Counted from the first letter of the stretch, positions 52,805 to 61,891 are shown. The stretch: DNA of 64,000 nucleotides from Variovorax paradoxus (GCF_000834655.1 NZ_JXQQ01000018.1:1-64000), one strand, 5' to 3'. Numbers and translations are program-made. Notes: generated by a model from the sequence alone, not told the origin.

Positions 52805-53719
52805 TCAGGCGCTTGCGCCTTGGATGCCAGAGGGGAGAAGTGGGTTGCCATGGATCTGATCGTAGTAACCAGCCTGATCGAGATCGACCAGCAGACTCGG
52901 CCCCTGCGGTTTCCAGCCAAGCACTTCACGCGTGCGCGCACTCGACACCGACATGTCCGCACCCGCCATGTTCGCGAACCACCCGAAGTGCTCGCGTTCA
53001 CGCGATTCAGCCGGCACTCCGAGGCGGCCACCGATGACCTCGGCAATCGCCTTGAACGGCACGCGCTCATCGGCAACCGCGTGATAGACCGACTCCGTCA
53101 CTCCCTGCTCGAGTGCCAGGCGATAGACCCGTGCCGCATCCTGCCGCCACACGCCGGCCCAGCAGTTCTCGCCATCGCCGAGAAACGCGGATACGCCTTT
53201 CTCCCTCGCCACGCGGATCAGGATCGGCGCGAAGCCGTGGTCGCCCAGACCGTGAACTGACGGTGCCAACCGCACCGTCGCCGCACGCACGCCGCGCTCG
53301 GCCCACGCGCGCGCCGTGGGTTCGGACTTGCGCGGAGATGCCGGACTGGGCAGGTCCGATTCCGTTGCGCCACGCGGCAGGCCGAGCAGTCCCGAGGTCA
53401 CGAGAAGCGGGCGGTCTGAGCCTTGCAGGGCGCCTGCGAGCGCGTCGATCACGCGGCGGTCTTCTTCGCAGTTCTCCATGAAGCGGGAGAAGTCGTGATT
53501 GAACGCGGTGTGGATGACGGCGTCCGCTGCAGCGGCTGCGTCGCGCAGGGCCTGGAGATCGTCCAGGGTGGCGCGCAATACCTTGGCGCCCGTTGCAGCG
53601 AGCGCCGCAGCCTTGTCCTCGGAGCGCGCGAGCCCGGTGACCGCATGGCCCGCGTCGATCAATTCCTGGACCACGGCAGTGCCGACCCAACCGGTGGCGC
53701 CTGTGACAAAAACATTCAT
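52805..53719 (-). CDS. NAD-dependent epimerase/dehydratase-type SDR protein
   Basis: 304-residue Rossmann protein. The nucleotide motif is VFVTGATGWVGTAVVQELI; AVIHTAFNHDFSRFMENCEEDRRVIDAL follows, and the middle region holds LLVTSGLLGLPRG and RKSEPTARAWAERGVRAATVRLAPSVHG. These match the SDR family annotated as 3-beta hydroxysteroid or nucleoside-sugar dehydratase-like in soil proteobacteria. No YxxxK is obvious in the normal place (the SGLLGLPRG strand is followed by SEPTARA). It starts 36 bases after the O-methyltransferase stop on the same strand, so probably one operon controlled by the divergent TetR. Confidence 0.83.
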   Translation of the reverse strand: MNVFVTGATGWVGTAVVQELIDAGHAVTGLARSEDKAAALAATGAKVLRATLDDLQALRDAAAAADAVIHTAFNHDFSRFMENCEEDRRVIDALAGALQGSDRPLLVTSGLLGLPRGATESDLPSPASPRKSEPTARAWAERGVRAATVRLAPSVHGLGDHGFAPILIRVAREKGVSAFLGDGENCWAGVWRQDAARVYRLALEQGVTESVYHAVADERVPFKAIAEVIGGRLGVPAESREREHFGWFANMAGADMSVSSARTREVLGWKPQGPSLLVDLDQAGYYDQIHGNPLLPSGIQGASA

Positions 53720-53755
53720 TGCAATCTCTCTTCGATCAAGGTTTGGAGAAAGGCC

Positions 53756-54415
53756 TCAGCCCAACCGCATCGACAACTCCACGTCGTCGGCGAATGGCAC
53801 GGACAGGTAGCCGCTGTCGGCGGAGCGCACGCGCGCGAGGTAGTCCGGGCTGTAGTCGGCGTTGTCCGCAACGATGAGCGCGCCCGGCCGCAAGCGGGAC
53901 TCGACCAGCGCCAGCACGTCGTTGTAGAGCGCCTTCGCGCCGTCGAGCAGCAAGAGGTCGATGGATTCGGGGAGGTCGCGCGCGAGCGTCTCGAGTGCAT
54001 CGCCTTCGCGAATCTCGACCAGGTCGTTCACGTCCCCTTCAGCCAGGTGCTCGCGGGCCTTCGCGACCTTTGACGGCTCGAACTCGCTCGTGATCAGTCG
54101 GCCGCCGCCGTTGTCGCGCAGCGCCGCGGCCAGATACAGGGTCGAGAGACCGAAGGAGGTGCCGAACTCCACGATGTGGCGCGCGTTCGTGCTGCGCGCC
54201 AGCTGGTACAGCAGCACGCCGGTCTCGCGCGACACCGGCAGCCACAGGTCCTTCAGGCGGCTGTAGAAGTCGAGATATTCGGTCTTGCTGTGCATCAGCC
54301 GTTGGCGTTCCGCCGGGCTGATGCCGGCGATGGCGGGGCTGGTGGCCGCGCCGGCCTCTTGAAACAGGCGGTCCAGCAGGGGCGCCATGGGTGCAGTGGT
54401 CAAGGTCGTCGTCAC
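53756..54415 (-). CDS. O-methyltransferase (class I SAM-dependent)
   Basis: 219-residue methyltransferase of the small-molecule O-methyltransferase (catechol/caffeoyl-CoA) group. SAM-binding motif VEFGTSFGLSTLYLAAAL; then SEFEPSKVAKAREHL, IREGDALETLA and LLLLDGAKALYNDVLALVE, the Asp-containing metal site. Start GTG 54415 or ATG 54388; the first gives a longer N terminus. The divergent TetR gene and a perfect inverted repeat upstream indicate ligand-controlled expression, fitting detoxification of a phenolic compound. Confidence 0.87.
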   Translation of the reverse strand: MTTTLTTAPMAPLLDRLFQEAGAATSPAIAGISPAERQRLMHSKTEYLDFYSRLKDLWLPVSRETGVLLYQLARSTNARHIVEFGTSFGLSTLYLAAALRDNGGGRLITSEFEPSKVAKAREHLAEGDVNDLVEIREGDALETLARDLPESIDLLLLDGAKALYNDVLALVESRLRPGALIVADNADYSPDYLARVRSADSGYLSVPFADDVELSMRLG

Positions 54416-54451
54416 AGGGTTCTTTCGTTTGAAAAGCAGATGCGAAATAAT

Positions 54452-54467
54452 ATGAAGAACCCTTCAT
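54452..54467. promoter_or_regulatory. Candidate TetR operator between O-methyltransferase and tetR
   Basis: ATGAAG-AACC-CTTCAT is a perfect 6 bp inverted repeat in the 81-base gap between the divergent genes, surrounded by AT-rich sequence. The location fits autoregulation and control of the methyltransferase/epimerase pair. Confidence 0.6.
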
Positions 54468-54496
54468 GTTTTCCATTCGCGTTCCGCGCCGCTCCC

Positions 54497-55123
54497 ATGA
54501 CCGACCGTCGAGGCACCCTGATCTCCTCTCGCAGACAGCCCAAGCAGGCGCGCTCGGCCGACCTTCTTGGGGCCATTCTTCAGGCAGCTATTCAGGTTTT
54601 GGCGAAGGAGGGCGTGCACCGCTTCACGACGACGCGCGTTGCCGAGCGGGCCGGCGTGAGCGTCGGATCCGTCTACCAGTACTTTCCGAACAAGGCGTCG
54701 ATCCTGTTTCGCCTGCAGAGCGACGAATGGCGGCAGACCACGGAGATGATGCGCAGCATCCTCGGGGACGCGCAGCGGCCCGCGCTGGAGCGGCTGCGCA
54801 CGCTCACGCATGCCTTCGTCCGTTCGGAGTGCGAAGAAGCCGAAGTGCGAACGGCGCTCGGTGACGCCGCACCGTTCTATCGGGATGCCCCCGAAGCGCA
54901 CGAGGTGCGCGCTGCCGGCGAGGAGATCGTCCGCGCGTTCATGGCAGAGGCACTGCCGGCGGCTTCAGACGCCACGCGCGCCATGGCGGGCGACCTGATC
55001 ATTGCAACGCTCGGCGCGGTGGGCAAGGAATTTTCGGAGAGCCCTCGAACCGACGCCCAGATCGCGGCCTGGGCGGATTCGATGGCCGACATGTTCTGCG
55101 TCTACATGCAGAGCCTGCAGTGA
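54497..55123 (+). CDS. TetR family transcriptional regulator
   Basis: 208-residue repressor-type protein. The HTH domain covers residues ~10-60: ILQAAIQVLAKEGVHRFTTTRVAERAGVSVGSVYQYFPNKASILF region, with GSVYQYFPNK being the TetR recognition helix end. The C-terminal ligand domain is helical and of the TetR_C type. ATG 54497 (MTDRRGTLISSRRQ) is preferred; an in-frame ATG at 54452 sits within the inverted repeat. Divergent from the O-methyltransferase. Confidence 0.88.
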   Translation: MTDRRGTLISSRRQPKQARSADLLGAILQAAIQVLAKEGVHRFTTTRVAERAGVSVGSVYQYFPNKASILFRLQSDEWRQTTEMMRSILGDAQRPALERLRTLTHAFVRSECEEAEVRTALGDAAPFYRDAPEAHEVRAAGEEIVRAFMAEALPAASDATRAMAGDLIIATLGAVGKEFSESPRTDAQIAAWADSMADMFCVYMQSLQ

Positions 55124-55134
55124 CGCACGGCCCG

Positions 55135-56469
55135 TCAGTGATCGTGGTGCAGGTAGCTCGCCTGCTTCGGCAACCGCAGGCTCACGAGGAACGCGATCAC
55201 CATCATCCCGCTCACGTACCAGAAGAACGCCGATTCGTGGCCCAGTGACTTGAGTCCCAGTGCCACGTATTCGGCCGATCCGCCGAAGATCGCATTGGCC
55301 ACGGCGTAGGCCAGGCCGACACCGAGCGCCCGCACTTCCGGCGGAAACATCTCGGCCTTCACGATGCCGCTGATCGAGGTATAGAAGCTCACGATCGCCA
55401 GCGCCACGATGATCAGCACGAAGGCCAGCACGGGGCTCGTCGTGTACTGCAGCGCCGTCAGGATGGGCACGGTGGCCAGCGCACCGAGGCCGCCGAACAG
55501 CAGCATGTTGGTGCGCCGCCCGATGCGGTCCGACAGCGCGCCGAACACCGGCTGCATGCACATGTAGACGAAGAGCGCGCCGGTCATCACGTAGCTCGCC
55601 GTCTTGATCGGCAGGTGCACCGTGTTCACCAGGTACTTCTGCATGTAGGTGGTGAAGGTGTAGAAGATCAGCGAGCCGCCGGCCGTGTAGCCCAGCACCG
55701 TGAGGAACGCCGACGTGTGGTGTTTGAAGAGACCCGCCATGCTGCCGGCCTCCTTGTTGGCCTTGGCTTCGGCGCTCTGCGTTTCATGCAGCGTGCGGCG
55801 CAGCAGCAGCGCGACGACCGCGGCGATGGCGCCGATCACGAACGGAATGCGCCAGCCCCACGACTTGAGTTCGGGCTCGGTGAGCAACTGCTCGAGCACC
55901 ACGATCACGAGCACCGCGAGCAACTGTCCGCCGATGAGCGTCACGTACTGGAACGAGGAGAAGAAGCCGCGCTGGCCGCGCAGCGCCACCTCGCTCATGT
56001 AGGTTGCCGTGGTGCCGTATTCGCCACCGACCGACAGGCCCTGGAACAGGCGGCACACAAGGAGCAGGAAGGGCGCCCATGCGCCGATCTGCGCATACGT
56101 CGGCAGGCACGCGATGACGAGCGAGCCGCCGCACATCATCGTCACCGAGATCAGCATCGAGGTCTTGCGACCGAGCCGGTCGGCCACGCGGCCGAAGAGC
56201 CAGCCGCCGATGGGCCGCATCAGGAAGCCGGCCGCGAACACGCCCGCGGTGTTCAGCAGCTGCGCGGTGGGGTCCGATTTGGGGAAGAAGGCCGGCGCGA
56301 AGTAGAGCGCCGAGAACGCGTACACATAGAAGTCGAACCACTCGACCAGGTTGCCCGACGAGGCCGCCATGATGGCGAAGACGCGGTGCCGTTTTTCTTC
56401 GGCCGTGTAGTGAGGAGGATTGGACGAAGAGGCCGTCTGGCCTCCTTGGGTGGGCGTGACTGCGCTCAT
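55135..56469 (-). CDS. MFS transporter, metabolite:H+ symporter (KgtP-like) family
   Basis: 444-residue, twelve-helix symporter. Hallmarks are [48 protein letters not shown] and [19 protein letters not shown], typical for alpha-ketoglutarate, dicarboxylate or proline/betaine carriers of the MHS subfamily. [14 protein letters not shown] after helix six is also characteristic. It lies 113 bases downstream of the FMN lactate dehydrogenase gene on the same strand, with an inverted repeat in between, and may bring in a hydroxy or keto acid. Confidence 0.9.
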   Translation of the reverse strand: MSAVTPTQGGQTASSSNPPHYTAEEKRHRVFAIMAASSGNLVEWFDFYVYAFSALYFAPAFFPKSDPTAQLLNTAGVFAAGFLMRPIGGWLFGRVADRLGRKTSMLISVTMMCGGSLVIACLPTYAQIGAWAPFLLLVCRLFQGLSVGGEYGTTATYMSEVALRGQRGFFSSFQYVTLIGGQLLAVLVIVVLEQLLTEPELKSWGWRIPFVIGAIAAVVALLLRRTLHETQSAEAKANKEAGSMAGLFKHHTSAFLTVLGYTAGGSLIFYTFTTYMQKYLVNTVHLPIKTASYVMTGALFVYMCMQPVFGALSDRIGRRTNMLLFGGLGALATVPILTALQYTTSPVLAFVLIIVALAIVSFYTSISGIVKAEMFPPEVRALGVGLAYAVANAIFGGSAEYVALGLKSLGHESAFFWYVSGMMVIAFLVSLRLPKQASYLHHDH

Positions 56470-56497
56470 GATGGCTGTGCCGCCCTGCAGGCCGGCT

Positions 56498-56518
56498 ATG
56501 TTGTTTTCGCTACAACAT
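56498..56518. promoter_or_regulatory. Inverted repeat upstream of the MFS transporter gene
   Basis: ATGTTGT-TTTCGCT-ACAACAT: 7 bp arms with a 7-base spacer, 29 bases before the transporter start on the minus strand. The spacing resembles GntR- or LysR-type sites. The binding protein is unknown. Confidence 0.45.
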
Positions 56519-56582
56519 TTTGCCCCTGCATGGGGGTGGCTCGTGTCAGTAAGAACCGCATCGGCCTACCCCCGGCGTGGCC

Positions 56583-57740
56583 TTAGAAGGTCCCGGGCAG
56601 CAGGATGCTCGAATCGACCGAGTCGATCTGCGTGCGGCCGCAGAAGGCCATGGTGATGTCCAGCTCCTTGTGGATGATCTGCAGCGCGCGCGTCACGCCC
56701 TCCTGCCCGTGGGCGCCGAGGCCGTAGAGAAAGCTGCGGCCGATCATCGTGCCGCGTGCGCCGAGCGCGCGGGCCTTGAGCACGTCCTGCCCGCTGCGGA
56801 TGCCGCCATCCATCCACACCTCGATCTCGCTGCCCACCGCTTCGACGATGGCCGGCAGCGCGGCGATGGAAGAGGGCGCGCCATCGAGCTGGCGCCCCCC
56901 GTGGTTCGACACGATGAGCGCATCGGCGCCGCTGCTGGCTGCGAGGCGCGCATCTTCCACGTCCATGATGCCCTTGAGGATGAGCTTGCCGCCCCAGAGC
57001 TTCTTGATCCATTCCACGTCGGCCCAGCTGAGCGCGGGGTCGAACTGCTCGGCGGTCCACGACGAGAGCGACGACAGGTCTTTCACGCCCTTGGCATGGC
57101 CCGCGATGTTGCCGAAGGTGCGACGCTTCGTGCCCAGCATGCCCATGCACCAGTGCGGCTTGGTCGCGAGGTTCAGGAGGTTCTTGATCGTGGGCTTGGG
57201 CGGCGCGGTGAGGCCGTTCTTGATGTCCTTGTGGCGCTGGCCGAGGATCTGCAGGTCCAGGGTCAGCTGCAGCGCAGTCACGTTGGCGGCCTTGGCGCGT
57301 TCGATCAGGCGCTCGATGAAGTCGCGGTCCTTCATCACGTAGAGCTGGAACCAGAAGGGATGGCGGTCGGTGTTCTCGGCAATGTCTTCCAGCGAGCAGA
57401 TGCTCATGGTCGAGAGCGTGAACGGAATGCCGAAGGCCTTGGCCGCGCGCGCGCCCAGGATCTCGCCGTCGGCGTGCTGCATGCCGGTAAGGCCAGTGGG
57501 CGCGATGGCCACGGGCATGGCCACGTCCTGGCCGATCATCGTAGTGCGCGTGGAGCGGCCCTCCATGTTCACGGCCACGCGCTGGCGCAGCTTGATCTTC
57601 TGGAAGTCGCTCTCGTTGGCACGGTAGGTGCCCTCGGTCCACGCGCCGGAGTCGGCGTAGTCGTAGAACATCTTCGGCACGCGCCGCTTGGCGATCACCC
57701 GCAGGTCTTCGATGTTGGTGATCTTGGAAAGGTCGGCCAC
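56583..57740 (-). CDS. lldD: FMN-dependent L-lactate dehydrogenase / alpha-hydroxy acid oxidase
   Basis: 385-residue TIM-barrel flavoenzyme oxidising L-lactate to pyruvate and passing electrons to quinones. Landmarks are PKMFYDYADSGAWTEGTYRANE at the N terminus, IAPTGLTGMQHADGE, LQLTLDLQILGQRHKD and the catalytic SNHGGRQLDGAPSSI, followed by DGGIRSGQDVLKARALGA. Nearby LysR and lactate permease genes support a lactate role, although other 2-hydroxy acids are possible for this family. Confidence 0.91.
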   Translation of the reverse strand: MADLSKITNIEDLRVIAKRRVPKMFYDYADSGAWTEGTYRANESDFQKIKLRQRVAVNMEGRSTRTTMIGQDVAMPVAIAPTGLTGMQHADGEILGARAAKAFGIPFTLSTMSICSLEDIAENTDRHPFWFQLYVMKDRDFIERLIERAKAANVTALQLTLDLQILGQRHKDIKNGLTAPPKPTIKNLLNLATKPHWCMGMLGTKRRTFGNIAGHAKGVKDLSSLSSWTAEQFDPALSWADVEWIKKLWGGKLILKGIMDVEDARLAASSGADALIVSNHGGRQLDGAPSSIAALPAIVEAVGSEIEVWMDGGIRSGQDVLKARALGARGTMIGRSFLYGLGAHGQEGVTRALQIIHKELDITMAFCGRTQIDSVDSSILLPGTF

Positions 57741-57907
57741 GGGGGAGTCTCCTGGGTTGTCTCTGTGTGTTCGATCGCGCGAGCGGGCATTATGGGCAGG
57801 CTCCGCCGCGGGCCGAGTGTGGCGCCCGAAACCGGCATCGATCTGAAAAATACCGGGGGCGGACCTGAAAAGAATTCAGCCGGCCGCCTGGCTGACCGGC
57901 TGACCGG

Positions 57908-58792
57908 TCAGTCCCTCAGCGCTTGCCGCAGCCACTCGACGAAGGTTGCGCACTCCCAGCGCTCCATCGCCCCCGGCCGCCAGCACAGGAAGTACGCGTT
58001 GGGCGACGGCACGCTCTCCGCTGAAAGCCGCACGAGGCGCCCGTTCTCCAGCCAGGCGCTGCCCAGCTTCAGGTGCATGAGCACCACGCCGAAGTCCTCG
58101 GCCGCCGCATCCAGCGCCAGGCCCAGGTCGTTGAACTGGTGGCCCGTGGCAGGCTCCGGCAGGCCGATGCCGTGCGCCTTGAACCATGTGCGCCACGATT
58201 CGAGCGGCGTGCGCAGCAGCTGCACGCGCGAGACCTCCGCATCGGTCGCGAAGCCCTCGAACGGCCCGTGGCGCTGCAGGTACGCCGGGCTGCAGGCAGG
58301 CGCCACGTCGTCGGCCAGCAGCTGGCAGAACTCGCGATCGTGAAAAGGCCCGGTGCCGAAGCGCAGCTCCAGGTCGGCCTCTTCGGCCGTCATGTTGCGA
58401 ACGGGCATGGTCACCTGCAGCATCAGCTCGATGTTCGGATAGGCATCGCGAAAACGTGCCAGCCGGGGCAGCAGCATCTGGCGCGAGAACGTCGGCGTGA
58501 CCGCCACGCGCAGCCGCCGCACCTGGGATGCCGGCTCGCGTCCGGGCACCTGCTGCAGTGCCGCAATCGCTTCGCGCACGCGCGCCAGGTAGGCCACGCC
58601 ATCGGCGCTCAGCCCGAAATCGTTGCCCGAAAAGAGCCTGAGTTCGAGCTGCGTCTCCAGCTGCCGGATGCGGTGGCTCACCGCGCTGGGCGTCACGCTG
58701 AGCTCTTCGGCCGCGAGATTCACGCTGCGCAGCCGTGCGACCGCCTCGAAGGCCTGCAGGCCCTGGGTCGAGGGAAGTCGCATGGATGCCAT
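57908..58792 (-). CDS. LysR family transcriptional regulator (GcvA-like)
   Basis: 294-residue regulator. The HTH (LQAFEAVARLRSVNLAAEELSVTPSAVSHRIRQLE) has the GcvA/TrpI pattern TPSAVSHRIRQLE; the effector domain starts RRLRVAVTPTFSRQMLLPRL. It stands between lldD (downstream, same strand) and lactate permease (divergent), so it is the likely regulator of lactate use. Its stop overlaps the palindrome CTGACCGGTCAG at 57900-57911. Confidence 0.91.
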   Translation of the reverse strand: MASMRLPSTQGLQAFEAVARLRSVNLAAEELSVTPSAVSHRIRQLETQLELRLFSGNDFGLSADGVAYLARVREAIAALQQVPGREPASQVRRLRVAVTPTFSRQMLLPRLARFRDAYPNIELMLQVTMPVRNMTAEEADLELRFGTGPFHDREFCQLLADDVAPACSPAYLQRHGPFEGFATDAEVSRVQLLRTPLESWRTWFKAHGIGLPEPATGHQFNDLGLALDAAAEDFGVVLMHLKLGSAWLENGRLVRLSAESVPSPNAYFLCWRPGAMERWECATFVEWLRQALRD

Positions 58793-58889
58793 GTGGTGTT
58801 GCGTGCCGGGGGTAGGATGTTAGCGAATCGCTGTCGGTGGCTCGTGGCGTCGTTCTCGTTTGTCTTGTGTTGCTTTCGGCGATTTTTCG

Positions 58890-58902
58890 GTGCGCTGCGC
58901 AC
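58890..58902. promoter_or_regulatory. Palindrome in the lysR/lactate permease intergenic region
   Basis: GTGCG-CTG-CGCAC is a 13-base inverted repeat about 37 bases before the permease ATG. It could be an operator or part of the 5' UTR. The region also carries a short AT-rich block (CGATTTTTCGG). Confidence 0.35.
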
Positions 58903-58938
58903 ACCGTCTCATAACCAAATCCAACAGGAGACAAACCC

Positions 58939-60600
58939 ATGGTCTGGCAACAGGTCTACAACCCGTTCGGCAATATGGTGGTATCGACGGCACTGGCCGC
59001 GATACCGGTGGTGGTCATGCTCGTGAGCCTCGGGCTCCTGCACGTGAAGGCGCATTACGCGGCGGGGCTGGGCCTGCTGAGCGCCGTGGTCATCGCGGTC
59101 TTCGCCTTCGGCATGCCGGCCGACATGGCGGGCAAAGCAGCCTTCCTGGGCGGCATCACCGGCCTCCTGCCCATCGGCTGGATCGTGCTGAACATCATCT
59201 TCCTGCAGCAGCTCACGCAGCAGAACGGCAGCTTCCAGATATTGCAGGACTCCATCGCGGGCATCACCGAAGACAGGCGACTGCAGCTGCTGCTCATCGC
59301 CTTTGCCTTCGGCGCCTTCTTCGAGGGCGCGGCGGGCTTCGGCACGCCGGTGGCGGTGACGGCCGCGATCCTCATCGGCCTGGGCTTCTCGCCGCTCGCG
59401 GCCTCGGGGCTCTCGCTCATCGCCAACACCGCGCCGGTGGCCTTCGGCGCGCTGGGCACGCCGGTGATCACGCTGGCCAAGGTGCACGGGTACGACCTCA
59501 TGGCGGTCACCGCGATGATCGGGCGGCAACTGCCGTTCTTCTCGCTCCTGGTGCCGTTCTGGCTCATCTGGGCCTTCGCGGGGCGCAAGGGAATGATGGA
59601 GGTGTGGCCGGCCATCCTGGTGACGGGCCTGTCGTTCGCGATCCCTCAGTTCCTGGTGTCGAACTACATCGGGCCCGAGCTGGTGGACATCATCGCGGCC
59701 ATCGTCTCGATGGTGTGCCTGGTGCTCTTCCTGCGCGTGTGGAAGCCCAAGACCGTGTGGACCTCGGTCTCGCTCAAGGGCCACGAGAAAGACGGCGGCG
59801 AGGCCGGCCCGGTCGTGGCACCCAGGAAGCATTCGAGCGGCGACATCATCCGCGCCTGGACGCCGTGGCTCATCCTCACCGTGTTCGTATTCATCTGGGG
59901 GCTGCCCACGGTCAAGACCTGGCTCAACGGCATCTTCGCGCCGAACTTCCCCATCGACGGCCTGCACAACATGATCGAGAAGGTGGCGCCGGTGGTGCCC
60001 AAGCCGACGAAGGAGGGCGCGGTGTACCAGCTGCTGCTGCTCTCGGCCACGGGAACCGGCATCCTGGTGGCGGCCATCGTGGGCGGCCTGGTGATGAAGT
60101 ACAACCCGGTCCAGCTCGTGGCTGCCTACGGCCGCACGCTGTGGCTGGTGAAGTTCTCGCTGCTCACCATCATGCTGATGCTCGCGCTCGGCACGCTCAC
60201 GCGCTACTCGGGGCTGGACACCACGTTGGGCCTGGCCTTTGCGAACACCGGCATGTTCTACCCGTTCTTCGGCACGCTGATGGGCTGGCTGGGCGTGGCG
60301 CTCACGGGGTCGGACACCGCATCGAACGTGCTCTTCGGCGGCATGCAGAAGGTGGCGGCCGACCAGCTGGGCCTGAGCCCCAACCTCATGGGCGCGGCCA
60401 ACAGCTCGGGCGGCGTGATGGGCAAGATGATCGATGCGCAGTCGATCGTCGTGGCCTCCACTGCCACGCGCTGGTTCAACCACGAGGGCGAGATCCTGCG
60501 CTACGTGTTCTTCCACTCCATCGCGCTGGCGTGCCTCGTGGGCTTCTACGTGACGCTGCAGGCCTACGTGTGGCCGTTCACGCTGATGGTCGTGAAGTAG
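58939..60600 (+). CDS. lctP: L-lactate permease
   Basis: 553-residue lactate:H+ symporter with about 13 membrane segments. Family features include LPIGWIVLNIIFLQQLTQQNGSFQ, AFAFGAFFEGAAGFGTPVAVTAAIL, APVAFGALGTPV, ALTGSDTASNVLFGGMQKVAA and NSSGGVMGKMIDAQSIVVA near the end, all diagnostic of LctP/LldP. ATG 58939 follows CAGGAGACAAA. Together with lldD and the LysR gene it makes a lactate uptake and oxidation module. The last 23 bases overlap the convergent TetR gene. Confidence 0.95.
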   Translation: MVWQQVYNPFGNMVVSTALAAIPVVVMLVSLGLLHVKAHYAAGLGLLSAVVIAVFAFGMPADMAGKAAFLGGITGLLPIGWIVLNIIFLQQLTQQNGSFQILQDSIAGITEDRRLQLLLIAFAFGAFFEGAAGFGTPVAVTAAILIGLGFSPLAASGLSLIANTAPVAFGALGTPVITLAKVHGYDLMAVTAMIGRQLPFFSLLVPFWLIWAFAGRKGMMEVWPAILVTGLSFAIPQFLVSNYIGPELVDIIAAIVSMVCLVLFLRVWKPKTVWTSVSLKGHEKDGGEAGPVVAPRKHSSGDIIRAWTPWLILTVFVFIWGLPTVKTWLNGIFAPNFPIDGLHNMIEKVAPVVPKPTKEGAVYQLLLLSATGTGILVAAIVGGLVMKYNPVQLVAAYGRTLWLVKFSLLTIMLMLALGTLTRYSGLDTTLGLAFANTGMFYPFFGTLMGWLGVALTGSDTASNVLFGGMQKVAADQLGLSPNLMGAANSSGGVMGKMIDAQSIVVASTATRWFNHEGEILRYVFFHSIALACLVGFYVTLQAYVWPFTLMVVK

Positions 60601-61189
60601 CTTTTACGGCGGAGGCCACCAGCGCCTCCAGCAGCCGGCGCAGGTCTTCGACGGCTTCGCGCGCCACGGCGGCATCGCCCATCTGGGCCTTGACGATGGC
60701 GCCGTCGGCGCCGATGCCCGCGGCCTGCGCGAGCGCCATGCGCGCGGGAAGTTGTGGGGGCAAGAGGCCCGCGATCACCTCGACCATCTCGCGCTTGTGC
60801 TCGCGCGAGCGTTCCAGCGCGCCTTCCACGCTGCCGCCCACTTCGGCCGTCGCGTTGATGAAGGCGCAGCCGCGAAACACAGGGTCGGCGAACCACTCGG
60901 CCATCACGTCGGCCAGCAGCAGCAGGGCGCCTGCATCGCCCGCGCGTTCATGCGCGCCGCGCCGGCCCAGTGCATCGACGAACCATGCCATCCAGCGCGT
61001 GTGCCGGTGATCGAGGAATTCGCGCACCAGGTCGTCCTTCGAGGGGAAGTGCCGGTAGAAGGTGACCTTGGTGACGCCCGAGGCGGCAATCACGCGGTCG
61101 ATGCCGGTGGCGCGGATGCCGTCGCGATAGAAAAGGTCGTGCGAGGTGACCAGGATGCGCTCGCGCGCGGGCAATGCGGAGATGTCCAT
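60578..61189 (-). CDS. TetR family transcriptional regulator
   Basis: 203-residue regulator. HTH residues ~10-55 ([44 protein letters not shown]) are of the LmrA/YxaF-like type; the C-terminal domain has [17 protein letters not shown], the TetR_C pocket motif of that group. ATG 61189 chosen. A perfect 8 bp inverted repeat lies just upstream, between this gene and the divergent DUF1348 gene. Confidence 0.9.
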   Translation of the reverse strand: MDISALPARERILVTSHDLFYRDGIRATGIDRVIAASGVTKVTFYRHFPSKDDLVREFLDHRHTRWMAWFVDALGRRGAHERAGDAGALLLLADVMAEWFADPVFRGCAFINATAEVGGSVEGALERSREHKREMVEVIAGLLPPQLPARMALAQAAGIGADGAIVKAQMGDAAVAREAVEDLRRLLEALVASAVKATSRPSA

Positions 61190-61206
61190 GCGGCGATTGT
61201 AGGCAT

Positions 61207-61224
61207 GTAGACAGGTCTGTCTAC
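61207..61224. promoter_or_regulatory. TetR operator (TAGACAG...CTGTCTA type)
   Basis: GTAGACAG-GT-CTGTCTAC, perfect 8 bp arms, 17 bases upstream of the tetR start and 51 bases before the DUF1348 gene. Sites of the form TAGACNN..NNGTCTA are known for LmrA/YxaF-like TetR proteins, matching the regulator class encoded next to it. Confidence 0.78.
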
Positions 61225-61275
61225 TCGTGGCACATTGCGGCCCTCGACAACTCTTCAACCATCGAAAGCCCCGTC

Positions 61276-61698
61276 ATGGAATCCCGCCCGCCGCTGCCGC
61301 CCTTTAGCCTCGAATCCGCCACGAAGAAAGTCCAGGCGGCCGAAGACGCCTGGAACACTCGCGACCCGGTTCGCGTGAGCCTTGCCTACACGCCCGACAC
61401 CGAGTGGCGCAACCGCGCCGACTTTGTCAACGGCCGCGAGCAGGTGGTGGAGTTCCTCACCCGCAAGTGGGAGCGAGAGCACGACTACCGCCTGAAGAAG
61501 ACGCTCTGGGCCTTCATGGACAACCGCATCGCGGTGCGCTTCGAGTACGAGTGGCACGACGCCGCGGGCCAGTGGTTCCGCAGCCACGGCAACGAGAACT
61601 GGGAGTTCAACGAACAGGGCCTGATGCAGAAGCGCTACGCCAGCATCAACGACCAGCCCATCGCGGAGTCGGAGCGCAAGTTCCGCTGGGACCGCTGA
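61276..61698 (+). CDS. DUF1348 (NTF2-like) family protein
   Basis: 140-residue cytosolic protein of the nuclear-transport-factor-2-like fold. Conserved parts: [76 protein letters not shown], ending [13 protein letters not shown]. Catalytic role unknown. The divergent TetR and its operator suggest it is the regulated partner, a common arrangement for this family. Confidence 0.9.
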   Translation: MESRPPLPPFSLESATKKVQAAEDAWNTRDPVRVSLAYTPDTEWRNRADFVNGREQVVEFLTRKWEREHDYRLKKTLWAFMDNRIAVRFEYEWHDAAGQWFRSHGNENWEFNEQGLMQKRYASINDQPIAESERKFRWDR

Positions 61699-61713
61699 CC
61701 CGTCTTGTCCCCG

Positions 61714-61822
61714 CTCCCGCCTGCGGGAGAGGGCTAGGGTGAGGGCACTGGGCCTTCGCAAGGCCGCGCCTCACCCATCGCCGACGCTCCCTCACCCCAA
61801 CCCTCTCCCCAAGGGGAGAGGG
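61714..61822. repeat. Three-hairpin inverted-repeat element upstream of cynS
   Basis: The left arm ends GGGAGAGGGCTAGGGTGAGGG (61725-61745); the right arm begins CCCTCACCCCAACCCTCTCCC (61789-), its near-complement. Each arm carries its own hairpin (CTCCCGC-CT-GCGGGAG; CCTCTCCCCAAGGGGAGAGG) and the centre has GGCCTT-CGC-AAGGCC. The CCCTCACCCCAACCCTCTCCC unit is a well-known interspersed sequence in several proteobacteria. Seventy bases before cynS. Confidence 0.7.
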
Positions 61823-61891
61823 AGCCAGTCGGCTGGGCATGTCTGTTGCTTGTCCTGCCGCATCCGTTTTCACACCCAGGAGCCAGGCAGC

